Both the position numbers and the translations under genes were made by a program. A stretch of DNA of 13,507 bases from Bacteroidota bacterium (GTDB taxonomy: Bacteria; Bacteroidota; Bacteroidia; AKYH767-A; JABDAW01): the NCBI GenBank assembly GCA_023251595.1, contig JAHEYM010000052.1:1-13507 (forward strand), in the 5' to 3' direction. This document shows, piece after piece, positions 11,474 to 13,507 of the stretch. A model generated the notes under the pieces. That model made no database searches. It worked only from the letters and a program-made list of their open reading frames with translations, and was not told the origin of the DNA. Positions within the stretch are counted from its first letter, which is position 1, and each line of letters starts with the position of its first letter.

Positions 11474-13507
11474 GTGATTATTTCCGGTAGAAAGTTCACC
11501 TTCCTCATCGTATCATTTATTCTATGTCTGATTATTCTGGCTGCAGAATTCTGCAGTACAGAAACCGGAAGAACGGTCGTTCATGCAGCTAAAAAGGAGT
11601 ATATGAATTTAGCAGATTCGGTACAATATGTAGGAATAGCGGTTTGCAGACAATGTCATGCCGATAAATTCGAATCATTCACACATACGGGTATGGGACA
11701 ATCATTTGATCGTGCCACAAAGGAAAAGAGTGCGGCTGACTTCAACAAAAACAATTTAATTTACGATAAATTTCATGATTTCTATTATAAAGCTTTCAGG
11801 GAAGGTGATACAATGAAAATTATGGAATTCAGGATGGAGGGTAAGGACACTACATATAAAAGAATAGAAAATGTTCAATATATTATTGGTTCGGGGCAGC
11901 ATACCAACTCGCATCTGATGAATGTTCACGGATATATCTATCAGATGCCGATGACGTATTATACACAAGAAGGAAAATGGGATTTACCACCGGGATTTGA
12001 GAATGGAAACAATTCAAGATTTAGCAGAAATATCGGATTGGAGTGTATCACTTGTCACAATGCTGTTCCGGGTTTTGTTGCAGGCTCCGAAAATAAATTT
12101 GATTCAATTCCATCGGGTATTAATTGTGAGAGATGTCATGGTCCCGGGCAAATACATGTGCGGGAAAAGCTGGCAGGACATGTGGTTGACATTACACAAC
12201 AAATTGATTATAGCATAGTGAATCCCGGTAAACTTCCGATCGATCTTCAGTTTGATGTTTGTCAACGATGTCATCTTCAGGGGAATGCTGTTTTAATGCC
12301 GGGAAAATCATTTTTCGATTTCCGACCGGGAATGAAATTATCTGACTTCGAGAATGTATTCATGCCTGTTTTTAAAGGACATGAGGATGAATTTATCATG
12401 GCATCTCATGTGGAAAGACTAAAGATGAGTGCCTGTTATCTCTCAACGACGGCTATTGTTGAAAAAGATTCAAGTTACACTTCTAAAACTCTATATCCTT
12501 ACAAAAACGCGTTGACATGCGTTACCTGTCACGATCCGCATGTGAGTGTAAAGACAACGGATAAAGAGAAATTTAATTCAGCATGCAGAAACTGCCATAA
12601 TACACAGAAAGAGAAAGAGAAAGAGAAAGAGAAAGAGAAAGAGAAAGAGAAAGAGCAAGAGAAAGAGAAAGAGAAAGAGAAAGGATGCACTGAACGATCG
12701 GAAGTTTTACTGGAAAAGAATTTTAATTGTGTGGGTTGCCACATGCAACGGTCGGGAACGGTGGATATTCCACATGTAACCACGACCGATCATTTTATCA
12801 GAATATATAAAAATAAACAAAATGATTCCGGTGAGAAACAATGGATGGGAATTAAGTGTATCAACAATCCAAATCCGGATCAGGAGACGATAGCGAAAGC
12901 ATATATATATTATTTCGAAAAGTTTGTTAAAATACCGGCAGCACTGGATTCTGCAAAAAAGTATCTGACTCAAAAAACTAAAGAGGATTCAAAAAAAATG
13001 CTGCGTACGATCATTCATTATTATTATATAAAACAGGATTTCAGCTCAATTACAGCACTTCTTCAAAATATTTTTCCCGGCAAACATAAAAGATCCCCCG
13101 AATTAATTTTGGCAGAATTAGATCATCGCTCATTAGAAAATGAGGATGCATGGTGCAGTTACCGTATTGGTGAAAGTTATTACGCACAGGCACAATATGA
13201 AGATGCTTTCAGATTTTTTCAACAGGCGGTAAAACTTTCGCCCTGGTATCCCGATTTTAGAAACAAGCTCGGTTCAACGATGATAAAGACAGGCAGAATT
13301 CAGGATGCCCGTAAAGTGTTCGAGGGCTTGGTGAAAGAAAATCCGGATTATGCACCCGGTTTCTGTAATTTAGGATTCTTATCTTTGTCGGCGGATCATG
13401 ACACATTGAAAGCACGCATGAATTACGAAAGGGCGCTTGCGCTTGATCCGGATTACACGCAGGCATTGTTAAACAAAGCGGGATTATTTATCTTTACGGG
13501 AGAAAAT
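11474..13507 (+). CDS. multiheme cytochrome c with C-terminal TPR repeats (3' end outside window)
   Basis: Open from a likely GTG start at 11474 to the window edge (678 codons, no stop). GTG is chosen because it gives a signal sequence or anchor (RKFTFLIVSFILCLIILAA) right after two basic residues; the first ATG (11603) would lose it. Seven CxxCH heme-binding motifs occur at residues 58 (CRQCH), 191 (CITCH), 218 (CERCH), 263 (CQRCH), 349 (CVTCH), 371 (CRNCH) and 419 (CVGCH). Further His residues could be distal ligands. A Cys in MSACYLST (~317) is not part of a CxxCH motif. Between motifs 6 and 7 lies a 25-residue KE/QE repeat (379-403). From ~557 on, TPR repeats appear (YRIGESYYAQAQYEDAFRFF, LGSTMIKTGRIQDARKVF, then a third). 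It is probably a periplasmic or outer-surface electron carrier or oxidoreductase with a protein-interaction module; the redox partner is unknown. It starts 6 nt after the GNAT stop, in the same frame. Confidence 0.93.
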   Translation, partial: MIISGRKFTFLIVSFILCLIILAAEFCSTETGRTVVHAAKKEYMNLADSVQYVGIAVCRQCHADKFESFTHTGMGQSFDRATKEKSAADFNKNNLIYDKFHDFYYKAFREGDTMKIMEFRMEGKDTTYKRIENVQYIIGSGQHTNSHLMNVHGYIYQMPMTYYTQEGKWDLPPGFENGNNSRFSRNIGLECITCHNAVPGFVAGSENKFDSIPSGINCERCHGPGQIHVREKLAGHVVDITQQIDYSIVNPGKLPIDLQFDVCQRCHLQGNAVLMPGKSFFDFRPGMKLSDFENVFMPVFKGHEDEFIMASHVERLKMSACYLSTTAIVEKDSSYTSKTLYPYKNALTCVTCHDPHVSVKTTDKEKFNSACRNCHNTQKEKEKEKEKEKEKEKEQEKEKEKEKGCTERSEVLLEKNFNCVGCHMQRSGTVDIPHVTTTDHFIRIYKNKQNDSGEKQWMGIKCINNPNPDQETIAKAYIYYFEKFVKIPAALDSAKKYLTQKTKEDSKKMLRTIIHYYYIKQDFSSITALLQNIFPGKHKRSPELILAELDHRSLENEDAWCSYRIGESYYAQAQYEDAFRFFQQAVKLSPWYPDFRNKLGSTMIKTGRIQDARKVFEGLVKENPDYAPGFCNLGFLSLSADHDTLKARMNYERALALDPDYTQALLNKAGLFIFTGEN
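12608..12682 (+). repeat. AAAGAG hexanucleotide tandem repeat inside the cytochrome gene
   Basis: Twelve and a half consecutive hexamers: eight AAAGAG units, one CAAGAG, three AAAGAG and a final AAA. They encode (Lys-Glu)8, Gln-Glu, (Lys-Glu)3, Lys. Because the unit is six bases, slippage changes linker length by two residues without breaking the frame. Near-perfect DNA identity, without synonymous codon drift, points to recent expansion. Confidence 0.95.

Noticed and set aside
12608..12682. Tandem repeat considered as a CRISPR array
   Set aside because: Units are contiguous six-base repeats without spacers and are in frame within a coding sequence.
12529..12783. Minus-strand frame rich in Ser-Phe repeats
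   Set aside because: It is the antisense shadow of the AAAGAG hexamer array inside a well-supported cytochrome gene.

Overview
The window looks like part of a Bacteroidota (Bacteroidetes) chromosome. The evidence is a short primary sigma factor without region 1.1, a subtilisin-type protease ending in a type IX secretion (por) sorting domain, the long form of GAPDH, an 'FFSC' lipobox, AT-rich DNA, and five gene-proximal matches to the Bacteroidetes -7 promoter element TAnnTTTG. Shine-Dalgarno sequences are mostly absent, as usual in this phylum. I see no rRNA, tRNA, transposase or CRISPR array. Several intergenic regions carry repeat-like palindromic DNA.

Layout: (1) 1-1007 (+) is the C-terminal part of catalase-peroxidase KatG, cut by the window edge. 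(2) 1008-1364 is non-coding and holds three copies of an AAGGTT-containing palindromic repeat. (3) 1365-5609 are three minus-strand genes: a secreted S8 protease, GAPDH and the housekeeping sigma factor RpoD, with dispersed repeat fragments between them. (4) 5610-5964 is a structured, apparently non-coding gap. (5) 5965-7426 (-) is a RelE/ParE-like toxin-antitoxin pair followed by a MORN/YwqK-like lipoprotein. (6) 7427-7686 is repeat DNA plus the htrA terminator. (7) 7687-9150 (-) is a DegP/HtrA periplasmic protease. It is divergent from (8) 9352-13507 (+), a tightly packed run of a sigma-like protein with one membrane anchor, a GNAT acetyltransferase, and a multiheme cytochrome c with TPR repeats that runs off the window.

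The most interesting region is 9150-10902. A protein with ECF-like sigma2 and sigma4 regions is joined to a single transmembrane helix and a ~235-residue unrecognised extracytoplasmic part. It is transcribed away from an HtrA/Deg protease gene. The two promoters share the 12-mer GACGTAATTTTG in opposite orientation, and palindromes lie between and on them. By analogy with DegS and sigma-E, this suggests a one-protein membrane-tethered sigma switch released by envelope proteolysis, but that remains inference.

The other genes do ordinary work: KatG detoxifies peroxide, GAPDH serves glycolysis or gluconeogenesis, RpoD drives housekeeping transcription, and the cytochrome probably carries electrons in the periplasm.
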